Source: Haemaphysalis longicornis
Lineage: Eukaryota; Arthropoda; Arachnida; Ixodida; Ixodidae
Direction: 5' to 3'
DNA: 64,000 bases
Assembly (NCBI GenBank): GCA_013339765.2
Contig: CM023449.1
Coordinates: forward strand, 33,796,702 to 33,860,701
The stretch's first letter is position 1. Every line of letters starts with the position of its first letter. Position numbers and translations under genes: made by a program. The notes under the pieces were generated by a model, which searched no databases, was not told the origin of the DNA, and was given only the letters and a program-made list of their open reading frames with translations. Shown here piece after piece: positions 1 to 12,300 of this stretch.

Positions 1-132
1 TCGTCTCCAAGGAAATTGCACGCCATATCGATGTCCCCGTTGTAGATGAGCGTCTTAAGGCGACCTGAGCTGGCCAGCTCTTGAACAACTTGTCGCATTG
101 TCTCGTGTTGCTGGTGGTAGGTGATGTTACTG
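1..132 (-). CDS. Gene A exon 8 (catalytic aspartate), cut by window edge
   Basis: The exon starts at 132 after acceptor TTCTGCAG and reads SNITYHQQHETMRQVVQELA, then YNGDIDMACNFLGDE up to the window edge. The second Asp of GDIDMA is the catalytic Asp in this family. The acceptor is a tandem CAGCAG, so exon starts three bases apart are possible. The sequence equals the 5' part of the right-arm exon at 61600-61759. Confidence 0.93.
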
Positions 133-3100
133 CTGCAGAATAGACACCGGGGCGCCTGTGTTATAACGGGCACTTACGCTTTTGAGTCGGAAGATGGGAG
201 ATGCCTGTTCGCTTTTATTTAAGGCACTGCTGTTCCTACACAACGGTGTTTTTTATTACCGGCATGTGGCCCGGAAGAACGGACCACCTGGCCACCGGTG
301 ACGAAGGCTATCGGTTATTTATTCGAACGCACTGCAGCCCCTGTGGGCCTATAGCAGGAGTGGGGAGAATGCAAAACGTTTCTGCGCAGTAGCGGGTGTA
401 CAGCCATCAAACATATAAACAAAGTAAACAAAAAAGTACAAAAAGTACACAGACATATTCTCGCATAACAATAAACAAGGTATGCGTATGTATACAACAT
501 TTTCACGCATGTTTTACACCATTGACTGAGTACCCTACGCAGGGGCACATCAAGAGCACAGACATCAGATATAGACCTGGCAGAAATAACTGAAAATAAT
601 AAAGAAAAAAAAAGCATTGGTTCGTTCTCTTGAACGAACCGCGTACCACCCTCAAATGGACGGACTAACGGAACGTCAAACAAGACGATCGCTGATATGC
701 TGTCTATGTACGTCGACGTTGAACATAATACTTGGGACGAAGTCCTTCCGTATGTCACGTTTGCGTACGACATGACTATCCGAAAAACTACGCAGATGAC
801 ACCGTTAGAGCTTGTCTGCGGAAAAGGGCCGACTACGATGGCTGACGCCATGCTTCCGCATATTGAAGACGATGCCCTCAACGCCGACATCCAAGGATAC
901 TTGACTGTGCGGTGGAGGCCGGCCAGCTCGCTTGAGTTCTAGCAACTGACCAGCAGCTAGTGGATTCTGGGCGCTACAACCTCCAACGCCTAGACGCCGA
1001 GTACCCGCCCAGGGGATCGAGTGCGGGTTTGGACTCCCATCCTACGACGTGGACTCGGTGAGGAGCCTCTGCTACGGTATTTCGGACCCTACCGGCTTCT
1101 ACAACGTGTTGGCCAACTTACCTACGAGGTGATTCCTGACGGTGATTCCGGAACATCACGACAATGCACGCGGCCCGAAGTCGTTCACGTGATTCGCCTA
1201 AAACCTTACAATGCAGGATGACTAATATTCTTTTGTTTCTACGGACTGTGATTTTATTTTATCATCGGGTCGATGCACTCTTACAGGGGGGGGGGGGGGT
1301 CGGAGGTAATGCCGCAAACTATGCATTGGGATTGTTTATTTAGGTTTTCCTTTTGCCGCCAGGCTGCGCCGGTCTGTTGTCTGCATGCAAAGTGAAGCGA
1401 GTGTTCCCTTCTTTATTTTTAGGCAGCCCGTGTTATCTCTTTCGATAGGGAGAACGTTTCGAACTAATGTCAACAGCGGATAATCTTATTTGATCCGCAG
1501 TTTCCTGGATGTAATTCGATGGTTCGCGAAGCACTCGCACCCAAAAACAAATGCCCGCAGAGCAAACGCAACGGTATTCGATTCGCCGACACTCGCCTTC
1601 GCGCGTCACTTTGTTGACTGCTGCTTCGGCCGCCTGTGTATTCTTTTAGTTGTTATAGGAGCACAAGTTCGCTCCAATGAACTTGTTTTCCTTCAAGGCA
1701 ACTGCGGCATCTTTGGCTTTGTGACAATATTGGGGTACCGTAAGTACTTCATACGCTTTCCAATTTATGAAAGCAAGGATTGATATCATACACCGCAGCA
1801 AAATTTAACATATGTTACTGTTAAGGATACAATTATTTTAAACATATGTGCGAAATTAAAAGGTTATACGAGTCAGTATCACTAACAACCAAAGTCATGT
1901 CGTTCAAGCGAAAATGGCGCGTTTTGGGGTTTTTCTTAACGTATACTTAATCACTGCAAAGGGCAGTGCATGGTGACGCACTGATATCGAGAAGAAAAAC
2001 TTTTAATAAGCGCACAGCGCAAGTGTCCCCCTGGCGGAACAGCAGTACTTAACCCTTGCCACTACAGTTAGTTCATTCTGCATTTGCTACACTGACATTT
2101 TTTGAATTGTCAGAAGCTCACGTAAGTCAGGGAAAGAAATTGTACGTGGTTCTTAGAAACTGAAAGAGCCTTTTCTTGGTAGCAGCATACGCGAGATCGT
2201 GTGTGCTATTCTTGGAAGCTGAAGGAATAAACTCAAGACATAGAGATGGGAGATCTGTTACATGTTGAAGTTTCAAAAAGCACACAACGACGAGGGTTTA
2301 CAGAAAAAATCAGACGACAGGCTGCAGCGCCACTAAGCCGTGTTCTTCCTTTTTCCGTTCATCCTCGTCATTTCTCGCGGTTTTATTTCATTGCGAAAAA
2401 AAAGTGCAGTCGTAGACGCGGTGATTGATGGATGTGCGCACACTTTTTACCAGGAAGGTGAATTGCGCGTCAAAGGTCAAGCTCTGTACGAAGAGGCGTT
2501 GTCAGAGTGAGCGCCTGAAAGCCTAAGAAATACGCCGGCACAAGAGATGTACGGAGACGCGGGCAAACCCGCACATTTTAACTGTATACCTCGGAAATGT
2601 TGAAAACAATAAGAATTCTCTGAATATCATTCCTACCCTTCGTTACTGCAAGTGATTCAAACTGTCTCTTTCTCGTGCAGAATATGAGAGAAGCACTAAT
2701 CCCTGCCTCAAATGTATAAGAACATGAGAAAAAATGAATAGCGCTCAGAAACACAATTAAAGAAGTTCACGAAGATATACGTATGTATAAAAATCCTTTA
2801 AACACGCATGTAAACATCCTTTCAACACTCCAGATTTCGTTGAAGTGGACAGAATTCGCATATTGTTGACTTGTCCAATTGGTGAATTGTCCAATTGGTG
2901 AATTGTCCAATTGATGAATTGTCCAAAAGGTAGATTGTCCAATTGTTGAATTGGTCAAGATTTGTTGAATTGGCCAGATTTGGCGAAACCAATATTTTTA
3001 TTAAGCCGATGAGGTAAATCAAACACCGCTTACTTGCACGGTGTCCACAGCTCCGGAGACTGTTCCACGTGCAAAGCTTCGATGACCGTCACGGCGGTTG

Positions 3101-6100
3101 AAGTAGAGCTGAAGGCGGTCCTGATCGATGCATTCCGGACCGCCGATATGCAACACCCGCTCCTGGTAAAACCGGAAATACAACGCCTTAAATTGAAATA
3201 AATTGTGTAGAGAGGACCGATGTCTCCATCAGGCAGTCGGAGGCACTTTTTGCATGTTCAAGTGACGTTTTGTTGCAGGGCTTCCAGGTAGAATATCGAA
3301 GGAGAATTTCAATCTTAAACATTTTTTTTTTACGCTGCCGCAAATCTTTATTTCATGTGGAGGGAAGTGCTGTTAGTTGTGTTAGGAATGAACGGGAACT
3401 TCTGGCTCAGATGGGGTATTTGAAGGTTTCTACGAGAATGTCGAAGCACAAATAATAGAGTAAGTGTTTATCAACGTCCGCACTGAAGCAGCATGCTGAG
3501 TTATCTCTAAATTGTCTCGCTTTGATATTGTCGCCCTCCTCCTACTTTCGCAGCGCCCGTACCTAAAGCTTACAGTACGAATGAACTAACTGAAGGCCGT
3601 GCCACGAATAACCCTTATGCGTTTTACCGCAGAAGAAAATTAAAATTGAATCTCGTGGTCCATGTACACGTTTATATGCAGCAAGTAAATTTGCATTCAC
3701 CATTTCACAAAAGCAAAAATGGACGTACACCACTATGAAACTCTGTGCCTCCAGTTACCGTTAGCAATGTAACCTATACAAAAACGCAGTTAACTTGGAC
3801 GGTGATAAGCCCGCAGTCCAGTAACGTCAAAACTGATAATGTAGCTGCCATTCACGCCGAAAAATTTACATCGCTGCTAAGTGTTCACGGAACAGGAGAT
3901 CCTTATCAATGCATTAATGTAAATTTATGCTTTTAAGAATTACTTTACTGAAACATCGTACGTCATTTCAAGCGTAATCCTAAACTAAGCTTGCTGAATA
4001 AGGAAGACACCGGAATACAAGCAGTTCACACAATTTCAAAAAGACGATTACTTTATGTAACTGTTTTTTGCCGGACTACATAAACGTACAGTTTTTGTCA
4101 AAAATTTTCTCGGCAAAGCCGAAAAAGCGGAGGTGCTCAAAATTCAATGTAAAAGCAAATGTCCCGACAGAGGCTAGAACGTTTTATGCCGAAAAGGCAA
4201 AAAAAAAACGCTTTCTTTCTCACTGTTGTACAATATTTTCTTTCCCTTAACAGGATAAGAATTATTCTTCGAATTCTTTGCGGTGGGGAAAGCGCAAGAT
4301 TGGCCTAGACAATTTTTAAAAAGGGTGTAAATTTTCACACGGGCTCACTTGGTTAGTGCTGCCTTCAACTTCAGCGTTCTTAGATTGATCTGTGATCTTC
4401 AAGGTGTGCAAGCACGAAACATAGCACCCTCATGAATATTGTGTTTTCACTTCATCTTGATAAATCACGTGCAGGAGGCATTTACTTTATCTTGAGATCT
4501 GATCTCCCGCAGAAATCATTTTCGTACCAACGTAACCCCAAAACACCAACCCCACCGATACCGGTAACCCGGATGCACGCGCAGCTTGTCCGACCATGTG
4601 AAACCATAACCCTTTTACTGCGGGTGGTGGGGCGACGGGAAGGTGAAGTGGCATGTCCTTGCCTATGCGTTTGTTTGCGTGGCGCCATCTACGGTGTTCG
4701 TCGTGAGGCATGCGGGCGGTGGCGGCCTGATGGCGGGTGTTTAAAATTTCGATTTTTGTTTTGTTTGGAATGGGGCCTTTTTTACGCATGAAATTACATT
4801 TTTTTCTTTCAGTTGCTCCCTCCCACTTCGTGAGGGGTACTGCTAGCCGGGTTTTGTTGGTTTTTATACCAATTTACGCCATTTTTTTTGTTTTTCTGTC
4901 AAATGCCGCGGACAAAGTGCAGTGTCGGCATCGGGCACACGGTGCCGCCAGCTGCGGGGGAGGAGGGTGGGGAGGAAGGGAGGAGAAAGTTTTGGCGCAT
5001 GACGCCAACAGCAACACCGATGGGGACACATGTCTGGTAATAAAAGCTTATACAAGCCAATACAAAACAAGCTGTGTGCCCAATGCGTTTGGCCACGAAG
5101 CCCATTCCGAGGGCAGACTTATCATGAAACCCAACCAAACGTGCACCTAAAGTTTTCAAAGCACGTGTCGCAGCCGTTGCGATGTACCTTGCACATGTGT
5201 ATCCAAAGTTTCACAACTTTATTGCACAGGAATAATGAAGTGCCCACCTAGTTTGCTAAAACTTCAGGCATCATGCAACCAATTGCACAAACTTTTTTTG
5301 CAGCTGTCTACAAAAGAACAACTCTCAACAAGGCAAGACGATCTGTCGATTACCTTAAAATATTCCGCGGTAAAACACAGACTAACAATATTCTAGTGCG
5401 AGTTACATTATTGTGGATAATAATGCAGAAGAACCATGTGATAAAATGGCGCAACGGTGCCAAGCAACATGAATAGCCATGCTAAGTACCGGTAAAGCAT
5501 TTCATCATGAAGAATGCTTTATTTTTGAGGGGGCTTAGGCGTATACAGGGCGTTTAAAACAAGTGCTAAAAAACTGTGGTGTAAAACTGTTGCGGATTAT
5601 ACATTACTATGTGCAGGGCATTTGGCTTTGTTTGATGTATTCGGGATGAGGCATGGATTCTTCACTTGTGTGCACTTCTGTTGTCATAAAATTTAACCGT
5701 TCCTAGCTGTACTGAAGCCCACGCATTTCTGGGCTATGACGCTAAATGTTTATGTTCCCGCCCCCACCCCAGTTTTTGGGGACTATCAGTGAGCCGAAAT
5801 AAAGCAATGAACACAAATAAAAACATGGCAGATTGATATGCAGTTACATTAAACACGTTCAGCATTAGGCATTGAGAACGCCATGCGCTTTGCACTTCAC
5901 CCCCCTTTTTTTCAATCCAAAAAGACAATCCTCAGGAGTTCTCGTTTCGGTTGACTTGTGTGTAGCGGATAGAATTTCCTGCTTTTCAGCATTTCGCAAT
6001 CCCTGGTGATGAGGTCGCCGGATAATCAGCGGTGTCATCGTCAGCCAGTTAACGTTGGGAGTTGCGAGGTCGTTGATCGACGGAAAGCGGTCACCCACGC

Positions 6101-9100
6101 ACGCGACACGCCGAAGTTGTATACGCAGCCTAAGAACGGTTCACGTTACCAAATAAACAAAATAACCTCCAACTGACTAACGAAGAAGTTTTCAGCGCAA
6201 ACGTCAAGAAACTGACGGTTGGCGTTTCCTGAGTGAAAAGCACGGATTTGTCGCTTTCTCAGGCGCACAGGTAGTTCTGATGATCGTATTCTGATTTTAT
6301 ACGGGCCCGTGAACACAAAATACAAGTTTAGTTCACTAAAAAGACTCATTTGTCCTGAGAACGATGATAGTAATTTTGCTTCAAAACAAATGATCTAGAT
6401 TGTAGGAAAAATAGATGCAACAGTGGCGACTCCGCAGTAACTTTCCAGTGATTTTTTCTATGACCTCACAAATCTTGCTTGTGCTATCGACGGCCGCCAT
6501 CTTGAACCACCGCCAAGAAGCATGACTAGGCAACTGTAGTGAGGTCTCTATTTTTTGTTTTATCGTATTACTGGAATGCTAACGTGCAGGTAATACGCTC
6601 ATAACTGTGTTTTCAGTTCTGGCAGATTTTACGTCGTTCGTACCCACACACGTCACTGTAGCGCGAAATTCGAAAGTTTTTCAACATTTCTTCCAGTTGT
6701 CAGTTACAAAACGTCTTTCGTGGGTGGGATGGCACTGAATAAGTTACCAAAGGCTAGGTATTTGAAATTAACGAAAGTTGTATTTTGTCTTCATGACCCC
6801 TTAAAAAAATCTGAGCATCAGCCCTGGTGTGGATGCAAGTCAGAAGGGAAATAAATGAAACTACAGCAGGCTATTTTTTACTGTTTTCTATAGAGCAGCA
6901 AACTGTTCCCGGAATACAATGAAATTTAGAGAAACAAAATGAACATCGCATGTCATATCTGCAGAACGCCGCAAACAAAAATTTAGAGGAAGCAAAGTTC
7001 GGGTAATGGAAATTTCAAAACGGTTGAAAGAGAGGAAGTCTATTCCTCCATCCATTGGCCGTGCTTTTAGTACACGTTTTTTAATACATCTATAATTTTC
7101 TGCCTAGTGTATTTCGTACGAGTAAGCTACCATTTCGCAATTTTTTTTTAGATAAGGCGACGACAATATTAGCCAACCTTTCAGCTGGCTCGCTTCAAAT
7201 AAATACAACGGCCATCTCTGTTGCAGAGACAAATACTCCTCAGGAAGGCAGTAACAGAGTTTGGCACAAGCAAAGCTGTAACTTTCTTTACCGTTGTCAG
7301 TCGATTCATCATTTTGAGCATGAGTAGCTTGGTTGCGTACAGCCTCGTATTTTCTGGTTTGCGGGTTGATAGTGACGGCTGCAATTGATCGCTGTAGCTG
7401 CAGGGGTCGTAGAGGTTGTAGACATTCAGACCACTTTCAGCGACGATGTAGTTTGCCCGTTCACCTGCGAACGAAGACAGCTCTAATAAGCGGTGTTCAG
7501 GAATAACTGGTACTAGTTAGCACAGCAAGCGTATTCTTCATTAGTGGATCCGCATTACATTTGGCTCTACTTGAACGCGGTTTAATTTTATCCGGCACGC
7601 TGGTTCAGTGGCTGTGCGGCTGCATTCTGTTGCAAAACAAGTTTTTGAGTTTGATGTTTGGCTGTGGCTATTGTAATTTCGAAGGAAGTGTAAAATTTCT
7701 TGAAGAACTTTAGCTCACACAGGGTGGCCAAGACACAACGTGACCAACTAGAGCTAGCAGCGTAGCAATGAATTATTATCGCACGGACTTCCTGAGTCTG
7801 TCGTATGAGAGGGGCCTTGAAGGCTTCCTAAGAAAGAGGCCGACGACCCATTCGTAGAACCGTTCTCGTAACACTGACACGTTTTCCTGGACCAATCTCG
7901 GGATCATTTTTTCCCCTTATCTGCAGTGCATCGTGAATGGCGAGTAAATTGCGGCGTCCTTGCAGAAGTAATGACTGCTAGCAACCGGTGCTGCCAGCAG
8001 GGCTGCGATTCCGCAAGGTGATTAGCTGGGCGCTGGTTTCGCACACAGCTTTCTGCATGTGACACAGCTGCTCCACGGGGGAAGTGAGTTGGATCTAAGC
8101 AGCCAATAGAGGGTGAACGTGCTTTTACACATTAACAGTGTGGGGAGTTAAGTGCTCCGCCTGCATAGTGCGAACACACGACCGCCGTTGACATTGACCA
8201 TCATGTGCTGAGAGTATACTCAAGCGCGGCGTACTAGACAAACATACACACACAAATCAAGCACTTCTCCTTACAAAAAAGATCGTAAAAACTCGAAGCT
8301 TTCTCCAAAAGAATTTCTTCGATCGTTAGGACTTCCGTCCGATACCCCCGAGGGAACAAAAACAACGCATTCCTCTAGCCCTGCGAGATGACATCCGGGT
8401 GGCCCCAATTCCTCGCAATATGCACGCCAACTACCACCTTGGCCGCCGGGCTGCCCGTGCTCGAGCCCTGACTGCGCGATACGGCGAAGACCCCAGCGCC
8501 CTATATACAGATGCTACCCCCTACCCTGGGCGCGCCGGCCACGTAGCCTGCGTAGTAACTCATACCGGCCAATGCGTCACTGCCGCCACTACTACCACAA
8601 GCTCAATCGATGTCGCCGAAGAAATAGCCATTGCCCTGGCCACAATTTCCCGCCCTGACCAAGTAACCATCCTCACCGATTCGCAGACAGCCTGCCGAAA
8701 TTACCAAATTGGCCGAATTTCTTCATCAGCACTTCACATCCTCAAAAACTGCACAACGACCCCTGACATCCGCATCGTCTGGGCTCCTGGACACGCCGCC
8801 ATCCCCGGCAATGAAGCGGCTCACGCCGCGGCTCGCGATATAATACACCGAGCCATTGCCGACGTTGGCCAATGTTTACCCCCTCACGATCAACTCCACC
8901 CACTCAGTGGCTACACGGAGATTCTCGCGCATTACCGGCAAACTCGCCGTCGTCTCCCACCACCACACTGGCGCCTCTCCAGAGAGGACGCTACAACTTG
9001 GCGGCGGCTCCAAACGAATACGTATCCATATCCCACCCGCCTCCACCTTATCTTCCCCACCCAACAACCTTCCCTCTGCGCTTACTGTCCCCAGCCTGGC

Positions 9101-9325
9101 ACCCTCTACCACATCATATGGGAGTGCCAACGAACTCCAGACTTGCCCCCCCTTTCCAACCCAACCTTCGAGCAGTGGAGGGCTTCCCTGGCCAGCCCGG
9201 ACCCGGATATCCAGCTTAAGTTGGTGACCCGAGCACGGACGGCCAGCCGAAGTCAAGGCATCCCGGACTAGGGACGCCTTCCCACGGGCAACGCCCACAC
9301 ATCAGCCTCTGCTGGAGAAATAAAA

Positions 9326-9388
<63 letters not shown>

Positions 9389-12300
9389 GATCGTATCGGA
9401 AGGGCGTAAACAGATAGGCCTCGGCTTCATAACGCAAGGCACCCAAATTTCATTCAGACCACGGGTAACGTTTTTATCTTGAGGTTTTTCATGTGCCTTC
9501 GCTAATCATCATCATTGTTTCGTGAAACCCTTGTGTGGAGTTGGCTTTCATGCAGTGCGTTCCCGCTTTTTGACGCCATCAGTGAGGAAAAAAAAAACCC
9601 TCACTTTAAAAGAAGGCGATGGGGCGACGCTCGTCCTGACGCCTTTTTTATCTCTGGCATTCGTCTAGTACGCTACCGTCCAGGATGTTAAAGCAATACC
9701 AACTTGCCCAAATGTCCGCAATACATAAGTTCCCTTAGGGCCTGCTTAGCTGAACAGGTAGGCAGTAAATTCCGAAAATTCCAGTTGCTGATCAGTTAGC
9801 CTCGCAGGGTGTTTTACTGAGATAATTGCCACATGTTTTGATCATCAGGTGAGGCGAACACGTCTCTTTACCACACTGCCATACAGGCGCGGCATTCTAG
9901 ATAACTCCCAACTCTTTTTTGTCGTCTCTGGCTGGGGGTGGCAGTCACAAATGATTACAGGAGCAATGAAGACAAAATACAAGTTGGGTTTATTACAAAG
10001 ACTGCTTAGTCCCGATAACAATGATACCAATATCATCGCAATCTTCGAACAAATAGTGGAGATATTAAAGAAAACGTGTGAAGCAGTCGCGACCCCCTAG
10101 CCAATTTCCCGCAACTTTTGTATGACGTCACGGAACCTTGTTTGTGCGATTGGCGGCCGCCTAACTGACCTGTCGCGACGACACATGACTGGACGTCTGT
10201 AATGGGGCCTCTAGTTCCATTTGACCGCATCACTTTAATGCTAACGTGCAGTTAACGCACTGAAAATAATGTTTTATTGTTGGCCCGTATGACGTCATTC
10301 TTCCTCATAACACGTCACTGTGGCGCAAAATTTGAAAGTTTTTATATACTTCTTGCTTTTTTTCGTTAAAAAACATCTTTTGCGGCTGTAATGTAGCTGA
10401 GTGAGATACTGAATCCTAGTTCTTTCAAATTAAACGAAGTTGTATTTTCTCTTCATGGCGCCTTTAATAGGAATGGCAGCAAGTGAGGAGTGCGACACGT
10501 GCGGCACGCCGGAGAAGATACGCCACGTTTTATGCGAGTGCCCACGCTTTCTTGTCTGAAAGAAAGAAGCTGTCGTCAGAACTCAGGAACCTGGACTCTC
10601 GGCGGCCATTTTCGGAGGAGAAGATTCTGTGTCACTGGCCTTCTCTGTCATCCGCTCAGAAGGCGACTGAGAAACTCTTCGCTTTCTACAAGCGACAAAC
10701 TTAAACACAAGACTATAGACTGAAAGCTTTCAGTGTCTCTCACAGAACTTGAGTGTTTAGTGCTTCAGCGCTGGGCATACGTGTCTGCTCCAACTTTTCT
10801 TCATTCTTTCCTTTCTCTGTTTTGCTTATTTTACCTTTCGCACGTGCGGGATAGCAAACTAGAGTCTAGCCAGGTGAACGTTCCTGCCTTAATTCTTTCT
10901 ACATACTTCCTTCATTCCTTCCTTCATAAAGCAGTTGAGAGGCTACCTGAGCAATTTTTCTAGTTTTGCAATTCCCCATTTAATACAACATCAATGCTGG
11001 CAATAAGATTGTCCTCCCTAGGAAATCTCTCAACATATCGGTAATGGCACGTGCTCGCCATCACCCATGGAAGACACTACCGGATCAGTGCAGGCGGGGT
11101 CCTTGTTGTGCCAGCCGAAATCACACGTATCCTGGGAGATGCTGCCATTGCAGCAGTTTGTGGTCAGCTCGTCCCACAATCTGCAATGAAACATGCAACG
11201 ACACTTAAACTCTGTAACCGCTTTGGAGATATTAAAAATTGAAAACGTCACAGTTACGCTCCAGGTTTCATTGACTAAAAAATACGCGCAAAAGAAAGTT
11301 GCGGCCTGTGGAAAAAATGTCGGTCATAATGAAGATTGTGCGAAGGAAAGTTTGACATCCACCTCAACGCATCCGTACGGCTACAAAGGAAAGTTTCAGG
11401 GTTTGTTGCACTATGGATTGAGCCCTAGTGCAACAAACCCTGAATTCCGCGCGGGTTCGCGGCCTCCTTGATATGGGAGCCTGACCACATCCCCGTCCCA
11501 ATACCCTTTTTTTTGCTCAAAATAAATGCTTATTCCTCCCGCTCCTCGACAATCATGTAATACCACTGGGGAGCGCCAGAAAATTTGCGAGCGCGCATGC
11601 TTAAAACTAATGTGCAAAAGGTGAAAGTTACCACCGCAAGTATCGGTGTTGGGCCAGAATTATATTGTAATAATTACTTTGTAATAATTAATCAAGGGCC
11701 CCGTTGCAGTCTGTTGACTATGTGACCCTTGTCTGTATACTAACTTGAATGTATTTTACACCGTCGAAAATAATAGAGAATTCAAATTCAATTCAATCCA
11801 AATTTAAATTTCAGTTACCGGATGAAAGACACTTTATTAGCTTGAGTTCTTCGTAGACATTTTGAAGCATGTATGTGATTTAAAACTATTAAGGATAATT
11901 TTTAATTAATAGTGGTAATTTAGTTCATGGTGCCTACTTGTCCTATCGCCTGTAAAATGAGCTGCAGTAGCAATGTTTTTTATGCGAGCTTGCATTACCG
12001 ACACTCGTAGTGCCCGGTCAATCATCACAGCTCTTAAAAATCGCAGCACTCATAAACAGTGATGGTCTGTTGAACAACGGGAGCCTTTACCGTTCTACAA
12101 ATGTAAATCGCATATTACGATTCTGATATCTTTTCACCAATTTTATTTCTTACGTCGTCACCGCATGCCGTAGGTTAGATAGCAATGCTCAAGCAAACTA
12201 ATCAATCTCACTATAGCAGCAGCATAATTAAATGGTTTAGCATGTGGTGGTGCACGTAAACTTTATTTTTGACAATTTACAGTTATGTAAAATGTGGTAG

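Larger units (their letters stand above)
133..3033. other. Gene A intron 7
   Basis: This 2.9-kb intron holds an antisense gypsy integrase remnant (about 640-1221), a 14-G homopolymer (1286-1299) and a 16-bp minisatellite (about 2867-2995). I recognise nothing in 133-600 or 1310-2860. The mirror intron is 58704-61599. Confidence 0.7.
7465..11080. other. Gene A intron 5
   Basis: This 3.6-kb intron holds, left to right, a LINE 3' fragment (about 8280-9330), its TC-rich tail, an M1 element (9958-10466) and a second LINE 3' end (10470-10950). I recognise nothing in 7465-8270 or 9470-9950. The mirror intron is 50666-54271. Confidence 0.65.

Noticed and set aside
315..890. 191-codon minus-strand ORF (mirrored at 60842-61417)
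   Set aside because: It is antisense to the gypsy integrase remnant and has no domain-like composition; it appears twice only because of the inverted arms.
2757..3022. Short repetitive NWTIHQLDNSPIGQ ORFs
   Set aside because: They are open frames of the 16-bp minisatellite, present in three registers.
11065..11180. Alternative exon 5 end at ATGG|GTGATG (phase 1), which would make gene A exon 6 in frame
   Set aside because: Genes B and C both have a 174-nt exon 6 that opens in phase 0, and the CCG|GTAGTG donor gives the cathepsin A spacing. The 173-nt gene A exon is the outlier.
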